Of a stretch of DNA of 64,000 nucleotides, positions 33,223 to 41,620 are shown piece by piece (positions within the stretch are counted from its first letter, which is position 1; the number at the start of each line of letters is the position of its first letter). The DNA is taken from NCBI GenBank assembly GCA_028718545.1, contig JAQULT010000002.1, positions 62,001 through 126,000 of the forward strand, written 5' to 3'. Origin of the DNA: Fidelibacterota bacterium (GTDB lineage Bacteria; Fidelibacterota; Fidelibacteria; Fidelibacterales; Fidelibacteraceae). Both the position numbers and the translations under genes were made by a program. The notes below the pieces were generated by a model. It did not search any database, was not told where the DNA came from, and saw only the letters and a program-made list of their open reading frames with translations.

Positions 33223-35136
33223 TTAAAGGGATTCGATCTTTTCCTGCAATTCCAGCCAACGGTCCTCAAGCTGTTTCAGTTCCCGGCTGATCTTTTCGTG
33301 TTCCTGGCCGCGCTCATGCATTTCCCGAATGGAAAGCCCCCTGAATTCCGGTGAAATAAAGAGAGCATCCAGTTCCTGCCGGCGTTTATCCAGTCCGCGG
33401 ATCTTTTTATCCAGCTTATCGCTTTCTTCGCGTATGTCTTTTAAAGCCCGGTAACGGGCCTGCCGTTCTTCGGCTTCCCGGCGTTTCTGCGTCTTACGTT
33501 CGTTCAAATTCTCCGCGGATCTTTGCGGACTGTCGTCCTGAACTTCAGCAAGGATCCTTTCTTCGAATTCGGAATAATTGCCGAGGAATTCCCTTGCCGC
33601 TCCATTCCGGAAATAAATAACCTTGCCAACCAGCATATCCAGGAAAAAGCGGTCGTGGCTGACGATCAGCACGGATCCTTCGAATTCATCCAGCGCTTCG
33701 GCCAGGATCTCCTTGCTCTGCATATCCAGATGGTTGGTCGGTTCGTCAAGAATGAGAAAATTTGCTTTTGACAGCAGAAGTTTCATAAGAACCAAACGGC
33801 TTTTTTCTCCGCCGCTGAGCACCGAAACCGCTTTGTCAACGTCTTCGCCGGAAAAAAGAAAGCGTCCCAGCAAAGCACGGATCTCGTTTCTGGGCAATTC
33901 CGGTGAAGCGGACCATATTTCTTCCAGAACGGTCTTGCTCAGGTCAAGCTGTTCCAGATGCTGTTGGGCAAAATAGGCAATCTTCAAATTATATCCGGTC
34001 TTCAGGGTGCCGCCCGAAGGTTTCAATTCCCCGGTGATCAGTTTCATCAACGTGGATTTACCCACACCGTTCGGTCCCACTAGTGCTGCTTTTTCCCCTC
34101 GGCGGATCTCAAAATCCGTATTGCTGAAAACCGGAGTGCCCGGGTAAGAAAAAGCCAGTCCCTTGGCCGCTGCGACCGGGTCTCCGCTGCGTTCGGCGGG
34201 AGCAAAACGGAAACGGATATGGCGTTTCAGGACTTCTGGCTCATGAAGGGTAATTTTTGACAATTGCCGGATACGGCTTTGCACCTGCCGGGCTTTGCTG
34301 GCCTTATAGCGGAAACGTTCGATAAATTGCTGCACGTGTAAGATCTTGCGTTCCTGATTGCGCATCATGGCAAATTCATGTTCCAGCCTTTCCTCTTTAC
34401 GGACTTCATAATCCGTATAATTTCCCGGATACAGCGTCAGCCTGCCGTTCTCGACCTCAATAATTCCCCGGACCAGTTTATCCAGGAAGTAACGGTCGTG
34501 AGAAACCATGATCAGCATTCCCCGGAAGCGGCTTAATAGATTTTCAAGCCATACGAGGGTCTCCAGGTCCAGATGATTGGTTGGTTCATCCAGCAAAAGG
34601 CAATCGGGTTCATCCAGCAAAAGCTTGGCCAGCGCAATACGCATTTGCCAGCCGCCGGAGAACTCCGCTACGGGCCGTCCAAGATCTTTTTCCCGGAATC
34701 CCAGTCCGCTAAGGACCTCTTTCGTCTTTGCTTCGGCCTGATAACCGTTCAAACGGTGAAAACGCTCCTGCAGATGATCATATTCATGCAGAAGCTCTGC
34801 ATCTGCTTTCAGGCTGAGCTGATGTTCAATACTGCGCATGCGCTCTTCAATATTGAAAATATGCTCAAAAACGCTCAGTGCCTCTTTCAGCAGGGGTTTT
34901 GGCGAACGGTTATAGGCGATCTCCTGGGGAAGATAGGCAACATTCCAGCTCCGAGGAATAACCACGCTACCTTCACTGGGTTCCTGCATGCCGGCGATCA
35001 TTTTGAGCAGGGTGGATTTTCCCGAGCCGTTCTGGCCGACCAGTCCCAGATGTTTTGAGGGGGCGATGCTCAGCGAGATATGATCAAAGAGGATCTGCGG
35101 TCCGAAATTTAGCGAAATATCTGCAAGTTGAATCAT
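33223..35136 (-). CDS. ABC-F family ATPase
   Basis: The 637-residue soluble protein has two ABC domains and no membrane part. Domain 1 shows GLVGQNGSGKSTLLKMIAG, FSGGWQMRIALA and LLLDEPTNHLD; domain 2 shows GPNGVGKSTLMKLITG, LSGGEKSRLVLMK and LILDEPTNHLD. The linker (about 240-300) is charged, and a C-terminal coiled coil (about 545-637) follows. ABC-F proteins act on the ribosome E site in translation or antibiotic protection; this one resembles the Uup/YheS-type housekeeping group. No ribosome site precedes ATG 35136. TGTATT ends six bases before it, so it may have a leaderless promoter inside the lon 3' end. Confidence 0.92.
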   Translation of the reverse strand: MIQLADISLNFGPQILFDHISLSIAPSKHLGLVGQNGSGKSTLLKMIAGMQEPSEGSVVIPRSWNVAYLPQEIAYNRSPKPLLKEALSVFEHIFNIEERMRSIEHQLSLKADAELLHEYDHLQERFHRLNGYQAEAKTKEVLSGLGFREKDLGRPVAEFSGGWQMRIALAKLLLDEPDCLLLDEPTNHLDLETLVWLENLLSRFRGMLIMVSHDRYFLDKLVRGIIEVENGRLTLYPGNYTDYEVRKEERLEHEFAMMRNQERKILHVQQFIERFRYKASKARQVQSRIRQLSKITLHEPEVLKRHIRFRFAPAERSGDPVAAAKGLAFSYPGTPVFSNTDFEIRRGEKAALVGPNGVGKSTLMKLITGELKPSGGTLKTGYNLKIAYFAQQHLEQLDLSKTVLEEIWSASPELPRNEIRALLGRFLFSGEDVDKAVSVLSGGEKSRLVLMKLLLSKANFLILDEPTNHLDMQSKEILAEALDEFEGSVLIVSHDRFFLDMLVGKVIYFRNGAAREFLGNYSEFEERILAEVQDDSPQRSAENLNERKTQKRREAEERQARYRALKDIREESDKLDKKIRGLDKRRQELDALFISPEFRGLSIREMHERGQEHEKISRELKQLEDRWLELQEKIESL

Positions 35137-35142
35137 TGCGGC

Positions 35143-35171
35143 AATACAGGATCAGGTTCCCGCTATTTCGA
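35143..35171 (-). promoter_or_regulatory. Candidate leaderless promoter of the ABC-F gene
   Basis: On the minus strand TCGAAA (35171-35166), 17-base spacer, TGTATT (35148-35143), six bases, ATG 35136. It overlaps the last codons of lon. The boxes are each off consensus, so confidence is limited. Confidence 0.35.
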
Positions 35172-37533
35172 GGGCGATCTCCAGTACCTCACTCATATCG
35201 TTGACAAAATGGAATTTAAGATCATTCCGAATCTCTTCGGGAATATCGTCGAGATCTTTTTGATTGCGGTCGGGAAGGACGATGGTATGCAATCCCGCGC
35301 GGTGTGCGGCGATGACCTTTTCCTTGATCCCGCCCACCGGCAGTACCGAGCCGCGCAGGGTGATCTCTCCCGTCATGGCAAGATCATCCTTGACCTTTCG
35401 GTCGCTAAGCACGCTGACGACCGCAGAAAGTAGTGTAACACCTGCAGAAGGGCCGTCTTTGGGGACCGCACCGGCAGGAATATGGATATGAATATCGAAT
35501 TCCTTATCAAAGCGTTCCTTAATATGCAGTTCTTTTGCATTGGCGCGGATATAGCTCAATACAGCCTGGGCAGATTCCTTCATTACGTCACCCAGCTGAC
35601 CGGTAAGCTGCAATTTGCCTTCACCCGGCATTTTGGTTGCTTCAATAAACAGGATATCGCCGCCCACTTGGGTCCAAGCCAGACCGATGGCAATGCCGGG
35701 GCGTTTCATGCGTTCCGAGCGGTCGCTGAAATATTTCTGTTTGCCAAGGTAGGTCTCGGCATTCTTTTCGGTAAGATTGCGTTTACGGAAACGCTTGTTC
35801 TCGACCTTTTCCTTTGCGACTTTGCGGCATATATTGGCAATTTCGCGCTCCAGCTGGCGTACGCCGGCTTCGCGGGTATAATTCTGGATAACCATATTGA
35901 CACCATCATCGGTCACTGCGATATCCTTTTCACTAAGGCCATGTTCTGCGATCTGCTTGGGAATAAGGAATTTCCGGGCAATGTGCATTTTTTCCGGCAT
36001 GGTGTAACCTGAGAATTCAATAAGTTCCATACGGTCCCGCAGAGGTTGGGGAATGGTTTCGGGCCAGTTTGCAGTAGCGATGAACATTACTTTACTCAGA
36101 TCAAAGGAAGTTTCGAGATAATGATCGGAAAAGCTGTAATTCTGTTCCGGATCCAGAACCTCCAACAGGGCAGAGGAAGGGTCACCCTTGTAATCGGCAC
36201 CCAGTTTATCGATCTCATCCAGAATAAAGATCGGATTATTGGATCCGGCCTTTTTGATGCCCTGGATTATACGACCCGGCATGGCACCGATGTAAGTACG
36301 CCGGTGACCGCGGATTTCGGCTTCGTCCCGGACGCCGCCCAGGGACATGCGGTGAACGCGGCGGCCCATCGCACGTGCAATGGATTTTGCCACGGAGGTC
36401 TTTCCGGTTCCCGGAGGACCCACAAAACAAAGAATGGGACCCTTTACGCCGGATCCCGGGTCTTTTTCCAGCTTCAGCTTGCGTACAGCCAGATATTCCA
36501 GAATACGTTTTTTGACATTGTCAAGGCCGTAATGGTCTTCATCCAGAATACGGGCGGCACTTTCAAGGATGATCTCGTCATCGGTAGAATAGGACCAGGG
36601 AAGTTCGGCCAGAAGTTCGATATAGTTCAGGCTGACGTTGTATTCCGGTGACTGCTTGGATGTACGGGACAGGCGTTCCAGTTCGCGGTCCGCGGCTTCC
36701 CGGGCTTCATCGGGCAGACCGGCTTCGTCGATCTTCTTTTTCAGGTCCGCGATCCGTTCGTCCTCTTCTTCGCCCAGTTCTTTCCGGATCGCTTTCATTT
36801 GCTCGCGCAGATAATATTCACGCTGGTTCTTGTTGATGGAATCCTTGACATCGCTCATGATCTTTTCACCGATCTTGGCTTTTTGGATCTCGCGGTGCAG
36901 AATGACCGATATTTCATTCAGGCGCTTGTTGATGTCAAACTGCTCCAGAATATATTGTTTTTCTTCCAGAGGGATATTCAGCATGGAAATGACCACATCA
37001 GCAAGATTGCCGTTGTCCTGGGTGTTCATCATGATCCGGATATTATCCCGGGAGAGGTAATCCGAGAGTTCCACCAGTTCCGTAAAGTATTCCTTGAGCT
37101 TTTCCCGTATAGCAAGGGATTCGATATTGTCTTCATAGACCTCCCTGATACGCTCCACAACGGCATGATAATAGGGTTCCTTGCGGGTAATATTGTGGAT
37201 CTTAACCCGGGCGAGACCCTGGACCATGACCGAGCGGCTGGTATCCGGCATTTGAATGATCTTGACGACCCGGGTCAGGGTACCGTATTTATAGAGATCA
37301 TCTTCGCCCGGATTTTCGACGCTGATGTCTTTTTGCGTAACGACAATAAAAAGCTTGTCCTCTTTCAGAATATCGTTCATCAGGCGCAGGGAATGAATAC
37401 GTCCGATGTATAAAGGGATCATTTGCTTGGGAAAAAGAACCGTATTGCGCAGGGGCATCAGCGGCATTTCCCGGGGTTCATTGAATTCATTCAGAACTTT
37501 TTCGTCCATTTCGATAGTTTCAAATTTATTCAT
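35152..37533 (-). CDS. lon: ATP-dependent protease Lon
   Basis: Lon degrades damaged and regulatory proteins. The 793-residue chain has the N-terminal substrate-binding LAN domain ([16 protein letters not shown] onwards) and a coiled-coil helix region. The AAA+ module shows [20 protein letters not shown] and [10 protein letters not shown]. The serine-lysine protease domain carries the catalytic serine in [16 protein letters not shown] and the lysine in [13 protein letters not shown]. All hallmarks are intact. It overlaps the upstream toroid-type gene by four bases and has AGAGAGGAA before its start. Confidence 0.97.
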   Translation of the reverse strand: MNKFETIEMDEKVLNEFNEPREMPLMPLRNTVLFPKQMIPLYIGRIHSLRLMNDILKEDKLFIVVTQKDISVENPGEDDLYKYGTLTRVVKIIQMPDTSRSVMVQGLARVKIHNITRKEPYYHAVVERIREVYEDNIESLAIREKLKEYFTELVELSDYLSRDNIRIMMNTQDNGNLADVVISMLNIPLEEKQYILEQFDINKRLNEISVILHREIQKAKIGEKIMSDVKDSINKNQREYYLREQMKAIRKELGEEEDERIADLKKKIDEAGLPDEAREAADRELERLSRTSKQSPEYNVSLNYIELLAELPWSYSTDDEIILESAARILDEDHYGLDNVKKRILEYLAVRKLKLEKDPGSGVKGPILCFVGPPGTGKTSVAKSIARAMGRRVHRMSLGGVRDEAEIRGHRRTYIGAMPGRIIQGIKKAGSNNPIFILDEIDKLGADYKGDPSSALLEVLDPEQNYSFSDHYLETSFDLSKVMFIATANWPETIPQPLRDRMELIEFSGYTMPEKMHIARKFLIPKQIAEHGLSEKDIAVTDDGVNMVIQNYTREAGVRQLEREIANICRKVAKEKVENKRFRKRNLTEKNAETYLGKQKYFSDRSERMKRPGIAIGLAWTQVGGDILFIEATKMPGEGKLQLTGQLGDVMKESAQAVLSYIRANAKELHIKERFDKEFDIHIHIPAGAVPKDGPSAGVTLLSAVVSVLSDRKVKDDLAMTGEITLRGSVLPVGGIKEKVIAAHRAGLHTIVLPDRNQKDLDDIPEEIRNDLKFHFVNDMSEVLEIALEIAGT

Positions 37534-38594
37534 AATTCCTCTCTGTTTACCTCAGGTTTCGGGTGATTTCCGGGATCGGTGATAAAAGCCGGTTTTTTGG
37601 CGGATGTGCGGCCTTCCTGTTTGATACGGAAGGTCTTGATGGTTGCAGATCCCTGCTTCGGCATGATATAGAACAGTAAAAAGACGCGAACCACCCGCAG
37701 GCTGACACGTTCATCGGCTTTCCGGTTCATCAGATCATAGGTCTGCGATGGCCAGAGTCCGCTGCGCAACTGACGGTCTTTCAGCCATTCCAGCATTTCA
37801 CGGATCCGCGGATTGGAAGCGCTGTAGTTAAGACGTGCCAGCATTTCCAGGACTGCCAGAATGCCCCCGGCAAAAGATTCCTTTAAAAAGTACGAATATG
37901 CCAGGACTTCCCAGGCTTCCTTTCCCTCGATCACGCCACCCTGATTATTATCGTACAGATGCGACAAAATAAACTCGACCCCTTTCCGGATCTTGGTATT
38001 GCGAATGTATTTCACATTATAGCTAAACGCATGTAATATACTGCAAGTCAGCCAGATATCCGACATCCCCTTACCGGTTGTTCCCCAGCCTTTATCGGGA
38101 TTCTGCAGGGAAAGCAGCCAAATCAGGGCTTTTTCCATATAGGGATTATTGACAATACCGTAGCTCAGAATAGTCTCGATAATGAATACATTCGCGGGCA
38201 GCGAAACCGGAAAGGAACCGTCATCCCGCTGATGGCGCACCAGCAGGGAAAGGGCTTTACGGATCGCCGTCATGTTTCGGCTGCAATGATAAAAACGCAG
38301 CTCACGCACAATGGAAGCCAGTTTGACCAATTTTTCTTCTTCGCGCTCTTTTTCAAATTTATCAATATGATATATGATGCGTTCCAGAGTGAGCAACAAG
38401 GTAACCCGCCGTGCGGCCTGTTTGACATCCTGTTCGCTCTGGATGAAGCGCGGATCGTCATGCTCCAGTCTGTAGAAGTTTTTTAAGATATCATAGCGAA
38501 CCGGGGGATGATAGCCATGTTCCAGGACCGGCAGGGGATTTACCCGGAGTTCTTTTTCAAACCAGGTTGTAATTCTTTCGTTGCCTTTTCGCAT
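37530..38594 (-). CDS. Squalene-cyclase/prenyltransferase-type alpha-toroid protein
   Basis: The 354-residue protein contains repeated QW-like motifs of the terpenoid cyclase/prenyltransferase alpha-alpha toroid: HQRDDGSFPVS, LQNPDKGWGTTGKGMSDIWLT and DRQLRSGLWPSQTY. There is no DxDD cyclase motif, no signal peptide and a basic, disordered C-terminal 45 residues. It is therefore more likely a binding or scaffold toroid than a terpene cyclase. It overlaps the amidohydrolase gene upstream by one base and lon downstream by four, so the three are probably co-expressed. I do not know a characterised homologue. Confidence 0.68.
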   Translation of the reverse strand: MRKGNERITTWFEKELRVNPLPVLEHGYHPPVRYDILKNFYRLEHDDPRFIQSEQDVKQAARRVTLLLTLERIIYHIDKFEKEREEEKLVKLASIVRELRFYHCSRNMTAIRKALSLLVRHQRDDGSFPVSLPANVFIIETILSYGIVNNPYMEKALIWLLSLQNPDKGWGTTGKGMSDIWLTCSILHAFSYNVKYIRNTKIRKGVEFILSHLYDNNQGGVIEGKEAWEVLAYSYFLKESFAGGILAVLEMLARLNYSASNPRIREMLEWLKDRQLRSGLWPSQTYDLMNRKADERVSLRVVRVFLLFYIMPKQGSATIKTFRIKQEGRTSAKKPAFITDPGNHPKPEVNREEL

Positions 38595-39826
38595 TATGCC
38601 TTCCGTTTTCGCAGTATCTCGCCTTCGCCCATGACCAGTTTTGGAAAGGCCGCAAGATGCAGCGGGTCACGGTCCCAGACCAGTAAACTTGCCCATTTTC
38701 CGGGTTCAAGCGTGCCCAGATGTTCGTCAATGCCGAGTATACGGGCATTGTTCCGCGTGATCAGGCCCAGTGCCTGCGTTTCTGTCATTCCGTAGATCAG
38801 AAAGTATTTTAGTGTATCCCGGAGGCTGGTCGTCAGGATCACCGGGTGATCCGACATCAGTCCGAAGTCAGAGCAAGCTTCCATCAGGAGTTTGACATTT
38901 TGATAATAACCGTGCTTCAGTTCGACCTTATAACCCAGTGAGGCAAGAGGACCGTAAACAATAGGAATACTGTGTTTTACCAGTTCTTTAAAGATCTCTT
39001 TATGCCAGACATCGCCCAGATGTTCCGCCGTGACGCGGAGTCCGTATTTTTCTTTTAAATAGATGAGATACAGAACATCATCTTCCTTATGGACATGGAC
39101 TTTTGCGATCTTATTACCGCTCAGCAGGTCCAGGTAATCCATTTCTTCCGTACTGAAGTTCAAACGGTAATCCGTTTCGGCATCTTTTTGCAGTTCGCTG
39201 TGCTCAGTGGCGGAGATCTTTGCTTCCTTCAGTTGTTTGTCCGCTTCACGTAAGGCTTTATTTCGCCGGAATTCCGCTTTTTCTTTTTTCAGCAGGATCT
39301 CGTCAAATTTCCGTTCCAGAACACCGTAGACGCCCATACGGGTATTGGGACGCTCGCCCTTCCAGTCTGTGGTTGAGCGGGGATTGTAACCCAATGCCAT
39401 TTTATAACCGTAATCTTTTATCACCGCATCCTTGCGATTGGGAGAGAAATTCCGGATGATTCTAGCTTTGCCGCCGATCAGGTTGCCGCTTCCCGGAACG
39501 ACGCAGGAATAGAGCTGACCGAAATCAACGGCTTCGCTAAAAGCGCGGTCATCAAAGTAAATGCTGTTTAACGGATCGTTGGAGATCAGCAATTGTGAGA
39601 TCACATCATTGGTCTCACCCTCTTCCGAAGGTTCGCCTTCCCGGTGCATGCCGATATGGCTGTGTCCGTCAATAAAGGCCGGAGTCACGATCCCGCTGTA
39701 ATCCGTTTTCCCTTTTTGATCGCGGATGTCGACAATGAGGTTCTTTTCTATGATCAGCGTCTTGTTTTCCAGAAGCTGATTGCCGTCGTAGAGAACATCT
39801 GCATGAATACTGATGGTTTTTGCCAT
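38594..39826 (-). CDS. Metal-dependent amidohydrolase (imidazolonepropionase-like)
   Basis: The 410-residue cytosolic hydrolase shows the amidohydrolase metal ligands: HSHIGMH (HxH), histidine in KVHVHKEDD, TAEHLGDVW, and aspartate in GLMSDHPV. The C-terminal beta part GTLEPGKWASLLVWDRDP is conserved. Residues about 165-230 hold a lysine/glutamate-rich insertion that looks helical and is unusual. ATG 39826 is preferred to 39832 because AGGA lies seven bases upstream. Substrates of this group include cyclic imides and dipeptides; none can be chosen here. It follows rpe in the lipA-lon run. Confidence 0.85.
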   Translation of the reverse strand: MAKTISIHADVLYDGNQLLENKTLIIEKNLIVDIRDQKGKTDYSGIVTPAFIDGHSHIGMHREGEPSEEGETNDVISQLLISNDPLNSIYFDDRAFSEAVDFGQLYSCVVPGSGNLIGGKARIIRNFSPNRKDAVIKDYGYKMALGYNPRSTTDWKGERPNTRMGVYGVLERKFDEILLKKEKAEFRRNKALREADKQLKEAKISATEHSELQKDAETDYRLNFSTEEMDYLDLLSGNKIAKVHVHKEDDVLYLIYLKEKYGLRVTAEHLGDVWHKEIFKELVKHSIPIVYGPLASLGYKVELKHGYYQNVKLLMEACSDFGLMSDHPVILTTSLRDTLKYFLIYGMTETQALGLITRNNARILGIDEHLGTLEPGKWASLLVWDRDPLHLAAFPKLVMGEGEILRKRKA

Positions 39827-39838
39827 TATCATTCCTTT

Positions 39839-40501
39839 TTACTTTTTAATGATCTTTAACATACTATTAATAGTATCCGCGGGATTGGCAGTGCCAAAGA
39901 CCGCGGATCCCGCTACAAAGATATTGACTCCCATTTCCCACAGGCGTTCAAGATTCTGCAGGCCCAGACCTCCATCGACCTCGATCAGAAGATTCTGCAG
40001 TCCCGATTCCTTCCGCATTTGCGCAAGACGGCGTATCTTGCTGTCGACCTGGGGAATGTATTCCTGGCCTCCGAAACCCGGATTGACGGACATAAGCAGG
40101 ACGTAATCGCAGTCCGGTAGCAGATCGCGAATAAGGTCCACGCTTGTACCCGGATTGAGAACAATACCGGCTTTAGCGCCTTTTTTACGAATATAATTCA
40201 GGGCACGCTGATGGTGAACGGCGGCTTCGTACTGAAAGGACAGCCAGTCCGCTCCCGCCTGCAGATACTGATCCAGGACAGCTTCGGGATTGCTGATCAT
40301 CAGATGCACGTCCAGGGGCAGGGAAGCGGCCGATTTCAACTGGCGGATCAGGGGAGGACCGAATGTCAAATTGGGCACAAAATGCCCGTCCATCACATCA
40401 CAGTGCACAATATCGGCGCCGGCCTGTTCCAGCATACGAAGCTCTTCGCCGAGCCGTAAAAAATCTGCGGATAAGATCGATGGGGCCAGAAGGTTTTTCA
40501 T
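39839..40501 (-). CDS. rpe: Ribulose-phosphate 3-epimerase
   Basis: Rpe interconverts ribulose-5-phosphate and xylulose-5-phosphate in the pentose phosphate pathway. The 220-residue TIM barrel begins LAPSILSADFLRLGEEL and has HCDVMDGHFVPNLTFGP with the metal-binding histidine and aspartate, VHLMISNPEA, VLLMSVNPGFGGQEYIP, and EVDGGLGLQNL with the second catalytic aspartate. It overlaps lipA by four bases and ends 12 bases before the amidohydrolase start. Confidence 0.96.
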   Translation of the reverse strand: MKNLLAPSILSADFLRLGEELRMLEQAGADIVHCDVMDGHFVPNLTFGPPLIRQLKSAASLPLDVHLMISNPEAVLDQYLQAGADWLSFQYEAAVHHQRALNYIRKKGAKAGIVLNPGTSVDLIRDLLPDCDYVLLMSVNPGFGGQEYIPQVDSKIRRLAQMRKESGLQNLLIEVDGGLGLQNLERLWEMGVNIFVAGSAVFGTANPADTINSMLKIIKK

Positions 40502-41394
40502 GATATTTCCTTTTGTTTTTCATACGCCTTCGGAACGGGAGCATGTAATTCTTCAAAGGCTTCTTTGGCATGATAGGAAGAACGTACCAGAGGACCGGAG
40601 ACCACATAGCGAAAACCGGCCTGCAGTCCCGCATTCCGGTAGCGTTCAAAGCGTTCCGGACGAAGGTACTCATGAACCGGCAGATGCAGGCGGCCGGGCT
40701 GCAGATACTGACCGATGCTAAAGATCGAAACGCCATGTTCAACGCAATCTTTCATTAGCGTTTCCACCTCTTCGGGTTCTTCCCCCAGTCCCAGCATGAT
40801 CCCGGATTTTGTCAGAAACCTGCGTTCTGCCGCATGCTGCAGCAGGGAAAGGGAGCGCCGGTAATCCGCCTGGGGACGGGCGAGGGGATAGAGCCGCGGA
40901 ACGGTCTCCAGATTGTGCCCCAGCACATCCGGTCCGCTGTCCAGAATAGTGTCCAGATCGTGGGTATTGCCCTTCAGATCGGAGATCAGGATCTCAATGA
41001 TGCAGCCGGGATTGCGCTTGCGGACTTCCCGGATACAGGCCGCCCAGTGCGCCGCACCGCCATCGGGAAGATCATCCCGGGTAACACAGGTGATCACCGC
41101 GTAATCCAGTTCCAGCAGCGCGATGGCCTCCGCAAGCGCGCCGGGTTCTTCCGGGTCCGGCGGAAGCGTTTTTCCGCTGCGCACCGCACAAAAACGGCAG
41201 TTACGGGTGCAGACATAACCGAGTATCATGAAGGTGGCGGTTTTGCGGGACCAGCATTCTTCTTTATTGGGACAGCGGGCTTCATCGCAAACCGTATGCA
41301 AACGGTGGCGTTGCAGGACCGATTTTACGGTTTGGCACTGCATGCCGCCGGGCAGACTGATCTTTAACCATTCAGGTTTGCGTAATTCCATCAT
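40498..41394 (-). CDS. lipA: Lipoyl synthase
   Basis: LipA is a radical-SAM enzyme that inserts two sulfurs into octanoyl groups on E2 or GcvH proteins. The approximately 298-residue sequence has the auxiliary-cluster motif CDEARCPNKEEC, the radical-SAM motif CTRNCRFC, an ITCVTRDDLPDGGA segment, and the terminal RSSYHAKEAF with the serine that ligates the auxiliary cluster. ATG 41394 (or 41391) was chosen; TTG 41409 is an alternative. A TATAAG box ends 17 bases before ATG. No lipoate-dependent enzyme or lipB is in the window. First gene of the lipA-to-ABC-F run. Confidence 0.94.
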   Translation of the reverse strand: MMELRKPEWLKISLPGGMQCQTVKSVLQRHRLHTVCDEARCPNKEECWSRKTATFMILGYVCTRNCRFCAVRSGKTLPPDPEEPGALAEAIALLELDYAVITCVTRDDLPDGGAAHWAACIREVRKRNPGCIIEILISDLKGNTHDLDTILDSGPDVLGHNLETVPRLYPLARPQADYRRSLSLLQHAAERRFLTKSGIMLGLGEEPEEVETLMKDCVEHGVSIFSIGQYLQPGRLHLPVHEYLRPERFERYRNAGLQAGFRYVVSGPLVRSSYHAKEAFEELHAPVPKAYEKQKEIS

Positions 41395-41620
41395 ACTTTT
41401 CAATTCCAACTCTTATACATCATTAAAATTACATTTTAATTGTTAAGATTCAAAAGGATTTTATTCCTGCCGCTTTACTCCGTATCACAGACAACCGTTC
41501 GAAAATAAAAAAGAGATGAAGGATTTAAAGGATATTATTTACACCGGCAAATATTATCGGACAAATTGATTCATCAAAAATGACGGATCCCCGGAATGTC
41601 GCAATTTAACATAGAAGTAT

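Noticed and set aside
37530-38594. Calling this gene a terpene cyclase
   Set aside because: Toroid repeats are present but the DxDD acid motif and squalene-cyclase length are not.
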